A DNA stretch of 34,008 bases from Choristocarpus tenellus KU-1152 (Eukaryota; Phaeophyceae), in assembly GCA_964200185.2 (NCBI GenBank), contig CAXNAD020000057.1, forward strand, positions 1 through 34,008, read 5' to 3'. Made by a program: the position numbers and the translations under genes. The notes below the pieces were generated by a model. That model saw only the letters and a list, made by a program, of their open reading frames with translations, made no database searches and had not been told where the DNA came from. Of the stretch, positions 20,701 to 30,004 are shown piece by piece. The stretch's first letter is position 1. Each line of letters begins with the position of its first letter.

Positions 20701-23700
20701 CCCATGGCACTTGCCAGACCAGAAGCAACTTTCCCTCTAAACCCCAAAAAATGTGAAGGGAGAAGGCTTCGGCATCAGAATACCTTCAATAACAGGTCGC
20801 TGGACCTGCAAAAATAATTGACCTCACTCTCAAATACATCACTTAAGCTCATACTTACGGTATTCCTGCAGTGTGAATAATACTACTTTTTTTCTTTTCT
20901 TCTACCGTACACACCAAGCTCCACTAACAGCCCTGACCTCATTTTGTGGTGCTAGAAGGGAAACGGGCAATCTCAAGTGCAAAATATCAGGAATATCACA
21001 AAAGAAACAGAATAAGCCTTCATCAATCCTCTCTGTGAAAAAGGCTTGACCTGTCCCAATATCAACCTGGTCCTGCAGTCTCCTGCAGATCTGTTCCCTT
21101 AGCATCCTCCACGATTATCAAAGTTGGCAAGACTCACAAAGCAAATTGATGCAGTTCAAAATAAGACACCTCATGTGGCAGGGATTGAGGGGACCTCACT
21201 TCTTCTGGATGCTTACATGGGTTACACCTAAGCATACAGGAAGATATATACACACACATATTAATATCTCTCTTAGGTTGATATAATCAAGATACAACAA
21301 TTTCCCTCCAAGTTGGTATGGTTTTATGTGGTACATGGTCCTGCCCCGCCACTTTTACTTTTAATCCTCTCATCCAACAAACTGGTAGCTTATACTTCAA
21401 CTTCTGCCTCTGCTGTTGCTACTCTTCATTCCTCTCATGGCAGGCAGAAGGTTGTACAACCAAGTCCAACTTCTTATCTTCCACCCATAGCCAGTAAGAA
21501 CCCTTTCTAAAAGTGCATCCTGTAACTGATGCTTCTGCTTCTTTGCTGCATCTGTTTCTGTGTCATGTACTCAAAACTGTTGCTTCTGTACCCCCAACAA
21601 GAACTCTCTCTGATCTGTGTCAAGACCTTTTCTTACTACTAAATGGCGATAGCCCCAGGCTGTAAGAGGATACCTAGGTGCATCCCCAATCTCTACCATA
21701 GTTGGGTCTAGTCCCCTAATAGCATGGGTGTGGTTATTGTAAGCTGGTGTTTTGTGGAGGAGTCAGACAGTCAAATCTCCCTGATCTTCAACCCTATATA
21801 GCAAAGTATGCACATAACCTCACGTGGGCACATACAGTTTGGACAAAACCTCATTTGCAGGTGTGAAATCTCCATGAGACAGAAGAAAGTATGGATTGTA
21901 CTAAACAACTAACGGCATTGAGCTTGTTATTCCCAATAGGAGTTTCTGGCAAAGGTCTCATGATGTTAAATCTATTGCTTGGCCCAGACTACTATGCAAA
22001 GTCAATGAGATGATAAGCCAATGAACCTCTCTTCAGTCAAAATAATGAACTCAGGATCTGCAACCTCTACCTAACTCTCCCCATTCAAACCCCAATTAAA
22101 AATATCATGAACTCCGTCTACTTCCGTAGGAATAGGCATGCACTTGAGCAGGCTCAAAACAGGTCAAGAATTAACGCTAAAAACCCCAAACCCAAGCCAC
22201 CTAGTTAGAGCATCAATCCAAAGCATTTCAGAGGATAACCATCCACTTCAGTAAGATCAGAGGGTCTCAACCTTTCACTCCTCTAATCTGACCCTGTTGG
22301 AAAAGTCTTCAAAACATTACCACATTAGTTACATAGTCCCTGACCTATGATGCAAGACATACTGGTATACTGCCATATATGACAATCAACTCAGCACCTG
22401 GAGAACATTGTCGGGCAACCCCTGCATATACACAGGTGCCCTTTGATCTGTGAACAGGTGAAGTTGAGTACTGCATTCTAACTCACTACCAGTCCAGTTA
22501 CACTCTCAGGTAGCATGGCTCAGCATGTAGAGTGATCTTGCATCTCCATCCTTGCCCTCCTGCCATAGAACATCCCAAAGTGAATCAGTACCGGTATCTG
22601 TGACCACAGAAACAATTTCCTGTGGTGACGGCTTGGTGGTCATTTAAGGCCCAGACACAACCAATTCTCAGCATTGTCCGCACTTCCTCCACAGCCTAGA
22701 CATGAACCACCGTCACCTCAAAAAGCACTCCTTTTCTCAAATAGATCAAAGGATGTGCATCCTTTCCAACCCTTCAATCAACTGTCTGTGATGTGCCATT
22801 CCTCCCAACAAAGAACTGGGACAGATCATTAGGCAGTAGCATGCTCATCAATCCCTCAATTTCCTTTGTACCTGGCTGAATTTCACCACTGGCGCAATGC
22901 CTAAAAGATGTAATGGACCCTTTCCAGCAAAACACTAAATGGACCAACATCAGTTTCATTCTTTGCAAAATCGATGGGAAAGCAGAGAACAATCAAATCG
23001 GTAGTTCAACCTTCTTGTACACAGGGCCAAAAAGCAGGATGTGGAGTTGCTGGCTGGGGCGTATTGTTCAATGATTTGTGCGTAGCCTTGGTGATAGCAT
23101 TCTCCTCCCTACATAACTCTGTTTGGCATTATCCTTTAACCTGAGAACTCCAGGCCTCAGATGCTCTTTCGTTGGCGTGGTGCCTGCCATCCGTTCTTGT
23201 ATGCATGAACCATGAACTCTGTCCCCCACCTGGAGTTAAAACCCCAGACAGTTTTTTGATGGCAATTGACAACAGTGACTTGTCATGACTGTTTCTTCCA
23301 TATATCAGCAGGTGGGGCAGACATCCTACAACCAGCGTGATGATCAATGTACCTCTCAACTTGGCACTCTATATGCATCACAAGCCTCTGCAGCTCAGGA
23401 ACACGACTGTGGCAGTTTTCCCTCCGGCCACTGACAATATACCCATTGATATTTCCGGTGTCTAGATGTACAGCAGATCCTCGAGTCTGCCATGCAGTGG
23501 GTGGTCACATACCAGACCCATGCATCAGTACCTACCTTTAATGATGGCACTCCTGCAGCAAGGCATGCTGATAAAGTGGCCTTGCTGAAGTTTCAAGGAG
23601 TGCCTGTGAAGCAATATTCCAGACTACATTGTAGGGATGTTTTCCCCTTTGCCAAGTCTAGCCAGGCTAGAGATGGTACCTGAGGCAATATTGGATTACT

Positions 23701-26700
23701 TTGGACCATTGGGTATTAGATCAGTAGAGACCCATCCCTTAGAGGTGAAGGATGGGGCATTATAAGAAGCTGCCACACTTTCTGACTTGGGTGGTCCAAT
23801 TCTAGGGTTAATATATTCAAGAGCCCCTCGCTGGTGACCAGGAACAACCTTGGGGGTGGTTATGCCCCAAATGTGGGCTTTAGGAGGCATTGAAGATCTC
23901 ACGAAGGGAAACATGGGAAGGACAGGTGATGAAACAATAGCAATGCAAAAGGTTCTCTATGCTACAGGACATCTATGAGGTAATGTCAGTGGATGCCGGA
24001 GCCACCGGTGTGCAAAATCTGGTCCAAGGAGTTCCTGCAGTGATACCTTCAGGCGGAAAGTTTGTCAATTGGAAGTGTGCCAGGCAGGGCATAAGCACGG
24101 TATGTTTGTGGACTGGGTTGGGTTTGAGAAGGCGACGGAAATTAAGAAAAGATCTTTGTATATTCTGAATGGCTGGTTGTTCTTGCTATGCACAACCAAT
24201 GCATAAATAACGTCAACATTATTGATATCTGCCTTTCTTAAGCTGTAGTAGTTTGGATGTGATGTAAAAAGAGATGTAGGTTTAATGGGTCAAGTTCTGG
24301 CAGTATTTTTGTGTTCAGAAGTTACATACTATACTCCCTCTATCCCGTAAGTCTGTGACGTTAACGGTGTAACTTCTCGAGGTATCTTCTGATGATTTAT
24401 TTTTTCACATTAGATTCCTTGATTTTTTTTATGTGAAAATCATTCTAGGTCACTTTCCTTGTGCTTGTGCTCACCAATCCACCAATCCACAACCGCATCG
24501 AAAGCCCCTCTGTCAATTCTGACCGATTTTGGCAGACTTCTCTCATGCTGCCTTTTCTTAGTTCCAGTGTGCTGTACCTCGAAATTGTCACCCCCTAGCT
24601 CCTTCAAAACTTGATTGTACCACTTGAAGAGGCTTCGCCACACCCTCTCTAACGTAGCTGCGTTGTACGCACACAGTACATGCTCTATACCCCCTTATAG
24701 GTTCGTCCATTGTACTGTAACAATCCCTCCAAACTCTACTTTTTCTGGATGCAAAGTACCCCAAATCGTTGATATTGAGATCAGGTGAATGTGCAAGGTG
24801 TATTATGAGCTTGATGTTCCACCCCCCCCTCCCGCTAAGCTTCGTTGAGCTTTTGCTGCATGTCTTTTCTCATATGGAGGGTTATTCCGTCCTGATGCGC
24901 AACCACCTCATCACCCTCAAACCACAGCATTATTTCCTTCAATGAGGGGAAAAGAGTCTCCACATACCACTCCCAGTATAACTCGGCGTCAATGGTCACA
25001 TTGAAGTTATGCTGCTGCCCCCTTCTGTGGCAGGCCAAATTTCTGTGCACCTGCTTGACGATGCAAACACACCAGATTCCAATCTTGCTGTCAAAATTTC
25101 GGGAAGGATCTGGGCATGAAATGCCGCAGATGAATCACCTTGGGAATGTGACTCTTGTCCTGTACCTTGATGGAGCCCATCCTTTCCTCTCCAGGGAACA
25201 TGCGGATGCGCTCCCTGTCACGGATGAGGTAGAACCATGCTTCGTCAATATGAATCATGCTGAGGCCGCTTCTGTAATCGATGCAGTTCGTTGCTTCTTG
25301 GTCAAGGATGAAATCTACCCAGTTCTTTCAATAAGTCAGTGACAGGCTCAGGGTAATGTGCCTTTTCACCCTCGTTAACCCCATGACTTCAAGCCATTGC
25401 TGAAGCTTTGAGCTGTCGGTTACAAGACTGACTTCAGCTAGCTTGACAGAGAGCTGATTGAGGTTCGGAGTACGATTTGCAGTGTTGATCTTTCGAAAAT
25501 CGTGCTTTGTCGGTGTGAAGTCTGATGACTGCCAGCTTTGCGACACTGATTTCAGCAAAAGGATGCTGCCAATGTTCAATTGATCTCATACATGTTGCCA
25601 CAGTCGTCTCAGATTATTTTTCACCAACTCCAAAATGCTCTATCAGCTCTGGTTCACCGCCTTTCGAAAGCCATTTCTCACGGGGAGTTAGTGCTAAAGC
25701 GTAGCTTACAGTCAGTGTGTTTCGACCTTCTGTGCTCAGCTCGCAATTTTTGCCCCAGGCTGATGGGTTCCCAGCAAAAGGTGGCAAACTCACTGGAGTA
25801 GCCATATCGGCTACGGGACTCACAGTGCAGATGGTGCGGAGGTCAAGTGAGAGTCGTATGGCTAATGACAAGGTGCTGAGGTGTGTGATGATGGAGGAGT
25901 GTTACACCCGCCATTGGGTGCAGCACAGCCACTGAAAATGAGGTCGAAAGGGGTCGTTTTTCGGTTCCACTTCTTGGAACATACTCAGAACTATTTCGCA
26001 ACAAAATGCGAAAACCAAAAATCTTCCCCGAACAATTGCATCCAGATCTTCAATTTTGGTCACATAATCGGGAAAGTCTTGGTATTCGTGAAGAAAAAGT
26101 AAGAGTAAAGAGTGAAAATTCGTAACATCACAAACTTATGGGACAGAGGAGGTATTTTGCTGGAGTTAGATGAAATGAGTTCATCAGCTGCGTTTTTGCA
26201 ACACCTTGAGTGTGATCTATATAGTTGAGTGTGGCTATGTTGAACAATATTTTCAGTTGGTACGTGAGTTGACGATGATTTGATATTTTTTGCTGTTGAT
26301 CTTGCACTTGGCTCCTTTGGATGGGCAGTGTGCTGAAGGTTTGAGGGTGCTGTGGATCGATATTATATATATCAAATATGTGCTGTTACTGTTGGCATGC
26401 TAGACCATTGCACTGGACTGACTTTGCCGCCCGAGCTCTTCTCAATAAGCTATCCAAGCCATCAAGCCTGCTGAGTGGGGAGTTCTTGTGTTGGTAGACA
26501 GGTTATTGTTTATATTATTGATAATGCTCTGAAGTGTGGATTTCACGGAGGTGGGTCTTGGATATTTTCACCAGGCAGATACATGAAACCTGAAAAGTAG
26601 GATTGAAAAACTACTACAAAGCATCACAAGAGGTTGTACACTTAGAATACTCACTTGGACAAGCCATTAACGAGAGTCGCAATTAAGTTTCTGAAACACA

Positions 26701-29700
26701 TTTTCAGCAGACAGCAAGAAGGCAAACAAAGGAGAATTATTCTTATTGGTAACATACCTTTTCGTTTTCTTCAAAAAGAGGCAAGTGAGATCAAAATTGT
26801 CAAGTTTTTTTTCTGTTTTAGACTACAACAGTACTTCCTCCGTTAGGGATTTAATGTAACATAACTTTTGCAAGTTATGATCTTGCCCAAGAACAACCCA
26901 TGCAATAAACACTCTGGAAGAGGCCTAGTTCTCATAAAGATGAGAGGCTTTCAAAGTTTGAGATGGTGGGCTGTCATGATTATGGAGGATCACCAGTGCA
27001 AAGTCGACTGCGTTGCATTTCATGGGGTTCAAAAACCTGAAAATGTCAAAGCGGGAGTTTATTGGGATGCCTAGGACAAAGGCCCCCCATCATTCGAGCA
27101 GCTCACTCATACCCTTGTCACCCATTGGTCCCCATTCTTCAACCCAGAAGTCTGTCAAGGGTCAGGACTCCAACATCCCGTTGAAGAACAGCATGATGGT
27201 GCAATTCCTGGAGGCGAGAGGATGCCAGATTTGGATGTCTCGGGGGACGGCAGTGGCCATCATGGAGGACTTCAGTATTTCCTGAATCACTGTGTTCCAT
27301 CATATGAAGGAGTATAACAGCCAGATTGCATGGGGTGAATGCATGGACCTGGTATGATGTCGCAAGGAGCGATGTAGCTGCCGTACAAGTATCCTTGATG
27401 TTTGGGATGTCCCATCAGTACACTGTACATCCTTCCACAAATGGGTGGCCAAAGCTGGGGTCTCCCTTGCCTCATTGTGGGATCTGTGCAAGTGCAAGAA
27501 GGTCAAGAAGTTCAAGTGGTGGATTAAGGCAATCCTCTCAGACCAACAGAAAGTCAACAGGGTGAGTTTCGTCATCAGTCACACACACAGGAGGGGGGGA
27601 AGTGAGGTATTAGTGGACAATTTGTATGGCTGGGTGCATGTGGACAAGAAGCGGTTTTACATCCTCAAAGACAGGCAAGGTGTGTACCTAAACCCCACTG
27701 AAGACCCCTCGAAACCTCCATGGACACAGAATAGGTGTCACATTATGAAGGTGATGTTCCTTGCAGCTGTGGCTCGCCCTAGCAAGCTCTCCAGCAGGGT
27801 GTGATTCAATGGGAAATCGATACCTGGCCAATCGTGGACCCTAAGGTTGCTCAGCACTCCAGCAAACACCGCCCTAAGGACACCAAGGTGGTTTTGTGGG
27901 GTAAAATGGAAGGGGAGAGGTACAAGAAGCTCATGGTTGATGATGTCATCCCAGCAATCAAGGCCCAAATGCCTCAGCCGGAAGAACACACCATCTTCAT
28001 GCAGCAGGACAGGGCAAAGCCACACACCAAGGGGGGGATCATGGAGGCTATTGAGGAGGTGGCAGGGGACGGCTATGTCATAAAGACTCAGTCAGCCAAC
28101 TCACCTGACCTCAACGTCAACAACCTGGAATTCTTTCATTCCATCCAGCAACTGACAGAAGAAGTGGAGGTGACCAACGGAGAGGTGCTGGTGGAGGCTA
28201 CAATGGAGGTGTTCAATGTGTACCCCTGGGAGACACTAGAGCACATCTGGTAGAGCCTCTTCACAGTCGATGGTGAAGTGATAGGGCCCAAGGGTGACAT
28301 CTTCATAAGTCCCCTTCTTGGCAAGGAAAAGGCTGAGAAGGTGGGCAAGCTCTCTCCAAATGCCCTGGTGGATGCGGTGAAATACCATTCTGGAATGGAG
28401 TCTTGGAGGGCTTTGGGGGCGGAATCATAGATAGGTGTAGGTTGCCCCGTTTTGGTTGATATTTTGGTTAGCAACATTTCAGTGTCTGCACAATACACCC
28501 ATAAAATATGGACATGAGAAAAAAGATCTTGCTTCTTCATAGGGGCGGCATAAGTTATGTTACATTTAATTTCGAATGGAGGAAGTACTTTTTTGCATTA
28601 CTGTTGTGAATGTGTTGAAGCACTATGTCGTCAAATGGTGCAAATGCAAACTTAAGTAAACCTGTAGAAGGGTTATTGAACCAATGAAAATGCAACATCT
28701 CACAATGTATCGTGCAAATTTGAATTCCTCTTTTCACACAAGTGGATATAGAAATTGACATTCTCACTCAAGTCATACCTGATGGTGTAGCACCTACTCT
28801 CCCTCTCCTCCACCCTGACCTTCAACTTATCTCTTTGGATGTACTGCAGGTGTCTGTAGCGGGAGAACTCTTTTCTGCAGAGGCTAAACGGCGCAGTCTG
28901 GGGGGAATGCTCATCGAAGGATCATGCAGAGACACTGGAACCATTGCACAGGTGTGAAAGCGATTGGCATCATAATAAGAGGATTGTGACTCTGGGCTGC
29001 TCCTATTAAACAGCAGCAATAATCTCATGTCAAAAAAATCTGAGATTTCTTAATCCTTCAATGACGAAGTAGTTTGTGTTACTCGATAGATGTGTGCTCT
29101 CCACTCTTCCTACGAAACCTGATTTAGATGTTTATATGATGTGTCCTGTGAAGTAAACTACATCTCTATTGAAAAGTTTTTGTGGGATTTTTGGGAATCG
29201 AAACAGTTGTTGACCAAGTCCACACCTCCAGCCCTCTAAGACTAACCTTAATACCCTATTTCATGTTTCATCGAAGTCTGTGCAGTGATTACTGCCCTGA
29301 CAATTCACACAATTACCAACACAAACACAGAATTTGTAGTTTTCATAAGCCAACTTGTTGTAGAGCTCATCTCTGGAGATTGTCCCTGAACCTAATCCAA
29401 AGCCCAAAATTGCAGACATGAAATCCACCAAATACTTACTTGAGGAGTTTTTCGTACCTCTTCTCCCTCCACCCTGCAACCTCATCCCTTTCCCTCATCC
29501 ATTTGCCCTAAACACGCTTCCTCCCTGCACCGCCTTTTTTTCTTCTCAGAAAATTAATGGAAATATAACAAACTACTATTGTCCTTTTTTCCACTCCTTG
29601 CAAGAAAATAATTGGAAAAAAAAAAATGTTTGCAGCAACGGTATCCAGGTTCCATTGTCCCCCTTTTGACAATAGCACATTTCAGCTACCCAGCACTGGT

Positions 29701-30004
29701 TCCCTTCTTTTTTGTTGGGGAAATAGCAAAAGGTCGGGTGTGGTTTCCCAGAGGTCCCCTCACCTCTTTCCTTGCCCCACACCTCTTGTTCTCTTTTTTT
29801 TGGGGGGGGGGAAAGCTGCGGTTTCCAGTGTACAGTCGATTTGTCAACCCTATGGCTGGAAGATGCATTGAGTTGCACCGGGGTAATATGCAAGTGCCAG
29901 TCACTGTGGGGGGAGTGGAGATCAGCCCGGGGGATGTGATCTATGGAGATGACGATGGGGTGGTTATGCTTGGCAATGACCTAGACAAGATAAAGGTGAG
30001 TTGA
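14684..30004 (+). CDS. RraA-like / HMG-CHA aldolase family protein with presequence, six exons
   Basis: The join is 14684-14798, 15240-15357, 15641-15740, 18152-18208, 28850-28951 and 29816-30004; phases agree (1, 2, 0, 0, 0) and the product is 226 aa. Family landmarks appear in order: LLNDCDTPSLCDA (51-63), AIRP, GRARTV (89-94), SPGD, PGEVLVVDCGGS (118-129), GSCRD (154-158), FPVYSR and SPGDVIYGDDDGVV (201-214). The fold is that of E. coli RraA and of 4-hydroxy-4-methyl-2-oxoglutarate / 4-carboxy-4-hydroxy-2-oxoadipate aldolases, often misnamed dimethylmenaquinone methyltransferase. Arg157-Asp158 match the substrate- and metal-binding RD of the aldolases, but the preceding acidic residue is Glu136, as in RraA. 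Substrate is unknown. The first 38 residues are rich in Arg, Ser and Thr and nearly free of acid, like a mitochondrial targeting peptide. The 3' end is uncertain. Confidence 0.82.
14799..15239 (+). other. RraA-like intron 1
   Basis: This 441-bp intron ends in a pyrimidine-rich stretch before TTCAAG. A 163-codon open frame runs the other way across it and is considered a chance frame. Confidence 0.45.
15240..15357 (+). CDS. RraA-like exon 2: N-terminal helix of the fold
   Basis: The exon follows TTCTCTTCAAG and ends CCTAG|GTGAGG. It encodes KSDPHWPVVRDLLNDCDTPS, then LCDADKGLATVLDYAIRP. The family pattern is (L/C)xTxxxxDAL...G.(V/L)D.AI(R/K)P. The upstream frame is also open through a hydrophobic stretch, so an unspliced start further 5' cannot be excluded, but it has no ATG. 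Confidence 0.8.
15641..15740 (+). CDS. RraA-like exon 3: GRA-T-V strand and PGD loop
   Basis: The exon follows GGAAACAG and ends GTGGAG|GTGAAA. It encodes HMRGRGIKLIGRARTVKTVV, then SPGDIPDFRTLVE, matching the family's (V/I)GRAxTVxxxPGDN segment. Its first base completes the Arg codon split at exon 2. Confidence 0.83.
15741..18151 (+). other. RraA-like intron 3
   Basis: This 2411-bp intron contains a pyrimidine-rich belt (about 17489-17583) but no recognised exon, RNA gene or repeat. Open frames on either strand are short and unrelated to known proteins. Confidence 0.6.
18152..18208 (+). CDS. RraA-like exon 4: PGxVLVVD.GGS
   Basis: This 57-nt, phase-0 exon lies between TGTGATAG and AAA|GTGAGT. 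It encodes SLMESSPGEVLVVDCGGSK, a near-perfect match to the family's PGxVLVVDGGGS strand and glycine loop. Reading on into the intron gives VSVATE, which mimics the true continuation VSVAGE. Confidence 0.86.
18209..24331. other. 5' part of RraA-like intron 4; no element identified
   Basis: About 6.1 kb of the 10.6-kb intron, from the GTGAGT donor to the first mariner element. Several fragments (minus 20902-21105; plus 23959-24168) look faintly protein-like but contain no recognisable reverse transcriptase, protease, integrase or other domain. Old, decayed repeats are likely. Confidence 0.45.
20271..20340 (+). other. tRNA-like A-box sequence with an inverted repeat
   Basis: GCCATGGTGGTTCAGTGGTA (20270-20289) resembles the 5' part of eukaryotic tRNA-Gly, including the A box. 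AGAAG-TTTGAGG-TTTCT about 20 nt later could form a degenerate T arm. GTGGTTCAG (20276) and CTGAACCAC (20332) are perfect inverted repeats. There is no anticodon arm, so this is not a functional tRNA; it may be a tRNA-derived SINE head or chance. Confidence 0.2.
24334..26152 (-). mobile_element. Tc1/mariner element B, decayed, with TIRs and TA duplication
   Basis: The left end CTCCCTCTATCCCGTAAGTC and the complement of the right end, CCTCCTCTGTCCCATAAGTT, agree at about 24 of the first 30 positions. TA flanks both ends (24332-24333 and 26153-26154), the mariner target duplication. The 1819-bp interior carries a broken transposase on the minus strand. The ends resemble plant Stowaway termini (CTCCCTCCGT). 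It lies within intron 4 of the RraA-like gene, antisense to it. Confidence 0.88.
24440..25720 (-). pseudogene. Mariner-type transposase relic of element B
   Basis: On the minus strand the pieces run in order. REKWLSKGGEPELIEHFGVG is the helix-turn-helix region. IHIDEAWFYLIRDRERIRMF contains the first catalytic Asp (25244-25246). VVAHQDGI holds the second (24889-24891). HSPDLNINDLGYFAS holds the third (24780-24782). WRSLFKWYNQVLKELGG follows, and the stop is at 24440. Stops and frame changes break it several times, including one shift between the second and third Asp, so it cannot encode an active enzyme. All three D of the DDD triad survive. The 5' limit is approximate. Confidence 0.85.
26155..26831. 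other. Spacer between mariner elements B and A
   Basis: This AT-rich intron sequence contains no recognisable feature beyond an ATATATAT run near 26364. Confidence 0.5.
26834..28585 (+). mobile_element. Tc1/mariner element A, decayed, with TIRs and TA duplication
   Basis: The left end starts CTTCCTCCGTTAGGGATTTA and the complement of the right end CTTCCTCCATTCGAAATTAA. 29 of the first 34 positions agree, including an identical ATGTAACATAACTT block. TA flanks both ends (26832-26833 and 28586-28587). The 1752-bp element lies in the sense orientation of the RraA-like gene, 264 bp before exon 5. Its ends differ from those of element B, so it is a separate family. Confidence 0.9.
27013..28430 (+). 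pseudogene. Mariner-type transposase relic of element A
   Basis: The best frames are 27445-27804 and 27801-28253. The first has the end of a helix-turn-helix (GVSLASLWDLCK), WVHVDKKRFYILKDRQ with the first catalytic Asp (27643-27645), and HIMKVMFLAAVARP. The second has DTWPIVD, FMQQDRAKPHTK (Asp at 28008-28010) and NSPDLNVNNLEFFHSIQQL (Asp at 28107-28109). A frame change joins them near 27800. A TAG at 28251 interrupts IW-SLFTVDGE, after which the frame stays open for 58 codons to TAG at 28428. The N-terminal third is scrambled by stops. The family resembles stramenopile/oomycete mariners. Confidence 0.87.
28850..28951 (+). CDS. RraA-like exon 5: active-site RD motif
   Basis: The exon follows GTACTGCAG and ends GCACAG|GTGTGA. 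It encodes VSVAGELFSAEAKRRSLGGM, then LIEGSCRDTGTIAQ. Glu136 is followed by 20 residues and Arg157-Asp158, the E/D-X20-R-D signature of the fold. The aldolases' further acidic residue after RD-X2 is Thr here. The exon lies only 264 bp downstream of a mariner element. Confidence 0.86.
28952..29815 (+). other. RraA-like intron 5
   Basis: This 864-bp intron (GTGTGA...GGGGGAAAG) has an acceptor preceded by T8G10 rather than an ordinary pyrimidine tract. No other feature is seen. Confidence 0.6.
29816..30004 (+). CDS. RraA-like exon 6: PVxVGGVxxxPGDxxxxDxDGVV
   Basis: The acceptor GGGGGAAAG ends at 29815, after T8G10. The exon encodes LRFPVYSRFVNPMAGRCIEL, then QVPVTVGGVEISPGDVIYGD and DDGVVMLGNDLDKIK, the family's C-terminal barrel. 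Reading on gives Val-Ser-TGA (30002-30004). However, AAAG|GTGAGT at 29996 is a consensus donor, and homologues usually carry another helix, so a further exon may exist. Confidence 0.83.
   Translation: MRFPVYSRFVNPMAGRCIELHRGNMQVPVTVGGVEISPGDVIYGDDDGVVMLGNDLDKIKVS

Noticed and set aside
18800-24170. A degenerate LTR or LINE retroelement
   Set aside because: Some translated fragments look protein-like, but no reverse transcriptase, integrase, protease or RNase H motif and no terminal repeats were found.
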